Assembly: GCF_024228675.1 (NCBI RefSeq)
Contig: NZ_CP100461.1
Location: 1,302,001 to 1,366,000, forward strand
Length of the DNA stretch: 64,000 nucleotides
Reading direction: 5' to 3'
From: Salinigranum marinum
GTDB taxonomy: Archaea > Halobacteriota > Halobacteria > Halobacteriales > Haloferacaceae
Part shown: piece after piece, positions 61,239 through 64,000 of the stretch
How the letters are laid out: each line of letters begins with the position of its first letter
Numbering within the stretch: position 1 is the stretch's first letter
Program-made: the position numbers and the translations under genes
Notes under the pieces: model-generated
Database searches by the model: none
Told to the model about the DNA's origin: nothing
What the model saw: only the letters and a program-made list of their open reading frames with translations

Positions 61239-63356
61239 CTAGTCCGTCGACACAGTCGAGGAGGCCGACGACACCGTCTCCGTCTCGGTCGCGTGCTGGG
61301 GCGACGTCTCCCGGAGGCGGATCCGGACGACCGCCCCGCGCGGGTCGTTCTCCTCGAAGTCGAGGTGCCCGTTCGACCGGGTGACGATCCACTGTGTCAG
61401 CCAGAGACCGAGGCCGCTGCCGTGGCTTAGTGGGGTCTCGATCCCCTCGGTGAAGACGCGTCGTTCGGACTCGGGGATGCCCGGTCCGTTGTCGGCGACG
61501 CGCACCTCGACGTACTCGATCCCATCGTGGACGACGGGCTCGATCTCGACTGCGACCTGCGGGACGACGCGGTCGTTGTGTTCGATGGCGTTGTCGACGA
61601 CGTTCAACAGCGCGGACTCGACGAGGTCGTCGGCGAGCACCCACTGCTCGTCGGGGAGTTCTCGGCTGACGATCGCCCCGGGGAACTCCGCCTGGATGGC
61701 GTCGAGCCGGTCGTGGATCGGATCCGTGATCTCGACGGGCTTCTTGACGCCGTCGGTGCTGTGGAGCGTGTAGTCGATCTTGCGCGTCTGCTCGCCGAGG
61801 TCGACGAGCGTCTCGGCCTTTCGGCGAATGACCTGAGCGTGCTCTTTCGCCTCGGCCGTGACGCCCTCGCCGAGGAGGAGATCCGCGTGTCCCTGAATGA
61901 CGTTCACCTCGTTCCGCAGGTCGTGACGGAGTACCCGGTTGAGCACGCGGAGCCGCTGCTCGTAGCGACGACGACCGGTCACGTCGCGCGCGTTCACCAC
62001 GACCCCTTCGACCGTGGGGTCGTCGACGAGGTTGACGCCGACCGCCTCGAACGTCCGCCAGGAGCCGTCGACGTGACGGGCGCGGTATTCGATCCTGGCC
62101 TGTGCGCCGCAGCCGTCCGCGACGAGTTCCTCGAACGCCTCGCGGGTCGCCGTGCGGTCGTCGGGGTGGACCAACTCGAACGCGTCACGACCGACGAGGT
62201 CGTCGGGGTCGTAACCGAGGACGCGCTCGGACGAGGGCGCACAGTAGGTCCGCGTTCCGTCGGGACCGAGCACCGTGATGAGGTCCCGGGAGTTCTCGAT
62301 GAGCGCGCGGAACTCCGCCTCGGCGTGGCGACGCTCGGTGACGTCGCGCAGGACCAGCAGATGCCCCTGTTCGTACTCCCGCTGGCCGTCGAAGCGGCTC
62401 GCCGTCGCCTCGAAGAAGCGCCGCTGACCCTCGCCGTCGATCACGAACTCCTCGCGGTCCGCCTCGCCGTCGACGAGTCGACGGAGCGACGGGCCGTACT
62501 CGGGAACCTCCGACAGCGACTCGCCGAGGAGCGCTCCCTCGGCGGTGTCGAAGATCCGTCTGGCTCGGGGGTTCGTCTCGACCACCCGACCGCGGTCGTC
62601 GACGACGACCACCCCGTCGCGGAGTTGCCCGACCACGGCGTCGCGGGCGATCGGGTTGATGTCGAACAGTTGGTGCCGGTAGAGCCCGACGAGTACGGTC
62701 ACGGAGGAGACACCGAACGACACGGGCGTGAGCCCGACACCGCGCGTCGACCCTGGGGTGACCACGGTCGCGCCGAGGGCGGCGAGCGGGACGATCGAGG
62801 CGACCAGGACGACGACGGTCTGCCGTCGGTAGAGTCGGCGCGAGCGCGTGAGCAGGTGGACCAGAACGGCGAGTCCGACGACCACGAGCACGAGGGAGTA
62901 CACCGTGTGGAAGACGAGCAGCGGGCCAGTGACCGCCGACGTTAGCCGTGTCGTGACGGGCGTTCCGGCGGCGAACGAGAGCAGGTCGGCGCTCCCGTCG
63001 GAGAGCACGACCGCGACGACGACCGCGGGTTCGACCAGCGAGAGCGCGACGGTCGGGGGGGTGAGGAGGTCCTCGAACCCGGCGTACGAGAGGACGAAGA
63101 GGAACCAGAACGTCGCGAGCGGGGCAGCCCCGAGCCACACGACGCGGGCCCAAAACGACGACCCGTCGGCGGGGGCTAACAGGAGGTGAAAGCCGTACGC
63201 GGTCGCCCACACGGCGGCCGCGAGCGTAGCGGCGGCGAACGCCAGCGGGATCTGTTGGGTGTAGCTCCGGACGCGACCGAGGACCGCGATGGCCGTCGCT
63301 GCCGACACGACGCCCGCCGCGAACAGCGCGGCTGCGTACACCACGTCCGTGGTCAT
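61239..63356 (-). CDS. 7TM-PAS-PAS sensor histidine kinase
   Basis: A 705-residue sensor kinase. Seven membrane segments occupy about residues 5-220 (the histidine-kinase N-terminal 7TM region). Two PAS domains follow, at about 235-345 (VVVDDRGRVVETNPRARRIF) and 350-465 (LITVLGPDGTRTYCAPSSERVLGY). The H box is VLRHDLRNEVNVI with His near residue 478. The ATPase domain has NVVDNAIEHND, VADNGPGIP and GSGLGLWL. This architecture is typical of haloarchaea. Signal and target are unknown; no regulator is adjacent. Confidence 0.93.
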   Translation of the reverse strand: MTTDVVYAAALFAAGVVSAATAIAVLGRVRSYTQQIPLAFAAATLAAAVWATAYGFHLLLAPADGSSFWARVVWLGAAPLATFWFLFVLSYAGFEDLLTPPTVALSLVEPAVVVAVVLSDGSADLLSFAAGTPVTTRLTSAVTGPLLVFHTVYSLVLVVVGLAVLVHLLTRSRRLYRRQTVVVLVASIVPLAALGATVVTPGSTRGVGLTPVSFGVSSVTVLVGLYRHQLFDINPIARDAVVGQLRDGVVVVDDRGRVVETNPRARRIFDTAEGALLGESLSEVPEYGPSLRRLVDGEADREEFVIDGEGQRRFFEATASRFDGQREYEQGHLLVLRDVTERRHAEAEFRALIENSRDLITVLGPDGTRTYCAPSSERVLGYDPDDLVGRDAFELVHPDDRTATREAFEELVADGCGAQARIEYRARHVDGSWRTFEAVGVNLVDDPTVEGVVVNARDVTGRRRYEQRLRVLNRVLRHDLRNEVNVIQGHADLLLGEGVTAEAKEHAQVIRRKAETLVDLGEQTRKIDYTLHSTDGVKKPVEITDPIHDRLDAIQAEFPGAIVSRELPDEQWVLADDLVESALLNVVDNAIEHNDRVVPQVAVEIEPVVHDGIEYVEVRVADNGPGIPESERRVFTEGIETPLSHGSGLGLWLTQWIVTRSNGHLDFEENDPRGAVVRIRLRETSPQHATETETVSSASSTVSTD

Positions 63357-63455
63357 GGTCTTCTCACGCTCATCCTGGCATGGTTCCCGTTCTGGCTGGC
63401 CGGTCGTCTGACTGCTACGGTGGTCACTCCTGACACAATTAAAAGGTCAGGCCCG

Positions 63456-63473
63456 GGTATCGCCTCTGATACC
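63456..63473. other. Inverted repeat between the kinase and acyl-CoA dehydrogenase genes
   Basis: GGTATC-GCCTCT-GATACC, 6-base arms with a 6-base loop, in a 188-base gap. An AT-rich stretch (ACAATTAAAA, about 63436-63445) lies beside it. It may end the upstream gene or serve the kinase promoter. Confidence 0.35.
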
Positions 63474-63544
63474 TGGAACCCGATCCGCACGGCCCGCAAG
63501 CGGTTCTCACGGGGTCTCGGCGTCCGCCCGGGGCGATCGGACGA

Positions 63545-64000
63545 TCAGAGCCCGAGCTGTCGGCCGAGGATGAGGTGCTGTATCTCCGAGGTCCCCTCGC
63601 CGATCTCCATCAGCTTCGCGTCGCGATAGAAGCGCTGTGGGGCGAAATCGGTCGTGTACCCGTAGCCGCCGAGGACCTGGACGGCGTCTTCGGCCACCTC
63701 ACGGGCGGCCTCGCTGGCGTCGAGTTTGGCGAGGGCGGACTCCGTCGTGACCCGCTCGCCGGCGTCGTACCGGACCGCGGCCTTGTGGGTCAGGAGCCGC
63801 GCCCGCTCGGTCTTGCGGTACATGTCGACCAGCGTGTCGCGAACGGCGTCGAACTTCGAGATCGGCTGGTCGAACTGTTCGCGCTGCCGAGCGTAGTCGC
63901 GCGCGGCGTCGTACGCGCCCTGTGCCAGTCCCACGGAGAGCGCCGCGATGGAGATCCGGCCGCCGTCGAGCGTCTTCATCGTCTGTTTCCACCCCTCGCC
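63545..64000 (-). CDS. Acyl-CoA dehydrogenase, C-terminal part (gene runs off the window)
   Basis: The last 151 codons of an acyl-CoA dehydrogenase, the FAD enzyme that introduces a double bond into acyl-CoA in beta-oxidation. It holds the C-terminal helical domain (GRISIAALSVGLAQGAYDAARDYARQREQF) and the family segments QVLGGYGYTTD and GEGTSEIQ with the usual catalytic region just before. The start lies beyond base 64000, so the ATG at 63979 is an internal Met. Confidence 0.93.
   Translation of the reverse strand, partial: GEGWKQTMKTLDGGRISIAALSVGLAQGAYDAARDYARQREQFDQPISKFDAVRDTLVDMYRKTERARLLTHKAAVRYDAGERVTTESALAKLDASEAAREVAEDAVQVLGGYGYTTDFAPQRFYRDAKLMEIGEGTSEIQHLILGRQLGL

Noticed and set aside
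63979-63979. ATG at 63979 as start of a 144-residue protein
   Set aside because: The frame continues upstream to the window edge with acyl-CoA dehydrogenase sequence, so this is an internal Met.

Overview
The window is chromosomal DNA of an extremely halophilic archaeon (class Halobacteria). The evidence is a high-GC sequence, strongly acidic proteins, AT-rich TATA-like boxes 25-35 bases before many start codons (leaderless transcripts), Tat-type signal peptides on most secreted lipoproteins, a HalX-type response regulator, the haloarchaeal chemotaxis adaptor CheF in two copies, and a complete archaellum assembly operon with a fused ArlCE. I cannot name the genus.

Region 1 (1-10.7 kb) looks catabolic. 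It holds the two visible subunits of a molybdenum hydroxylase, a CaiB/BaiF CoA-transferase, a zinc-type dehydrogenase without the usual catalytic-zinc cysteine, an NCS2 uracil/xanthine permease, an NCS1 cytosine/purine permease broken by a one-base frameshift, a CodA-like deaminase, a kynurenine-formamidase-like hydrolase and an IclR regulator. Several promoters share a near-identical element. The best inference is uptake and ring-opening of an N-heterocycle. Region 2 (11-14.1 kb) is an amidohydrolase / DUF59 / alcohol dehydrogenase set.

Region 3 (14.1-25.6 kb) starts with housekeeping genes (thioredoxin-like protein, RNA-binding protein, dihydrofolate reductase, 2Fe-2S ferredoxin). It continues as a dense set of exported redox and metal proteins: DsbA-like, TlpA-like, CcdA, a calcium-type beta-propeller, a DyP-like peroxidase, a SCO copper protein, a two-domain P19/Tp34-like lipoprotein and an MFS carrier. 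Region 4 (25.6-37.4 kb) is mixed: aldo/keto reductase, acyl-CoA synthetase, HalX regulator, an iron-sulfur photolyase/cryptochrome, a lipoprotein in an AT-richer patch, an AhpD-like protein, MscS, and several small or unknown membrane proteins.

Region 5 (37.4-59.6 kb) is the motility locus. CheW is on the minus strand, and cheB-cheA-cheR-cheF1 run on the plus strand. They converge on a minus-strand operon arlCE-F-G-H-I-J-cheF2. Next come a KaiC-like ATPase, two tandem archaellins and a winged-helix regulator. A second plus-strand group follows: an unknown gene, cheY, cheC, cheD, arlD, an actin-like ATPase and a membrane protein of unknown function. CheA/CheY with CheB, CheC, CheD and CheR form the signalling and adaptation circuit, CheF couples CheY to the archaellum, and ArlCE/D/F/G/H/I/J build and drive the filament. 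No transducers (MCPs) or prepilin peptidase are in the window. Region 6 (59.6-64 kb) holds a PfkB sugar kinase, a small unknown protein, a 7TM-PAS-PAS histidine kinase and the end of an acyl-CoA dehydrogenase gene. I saw no rRNA, tRNA, CRISPR array or insertion sequence, but I had no tool for a systematic RNA search.
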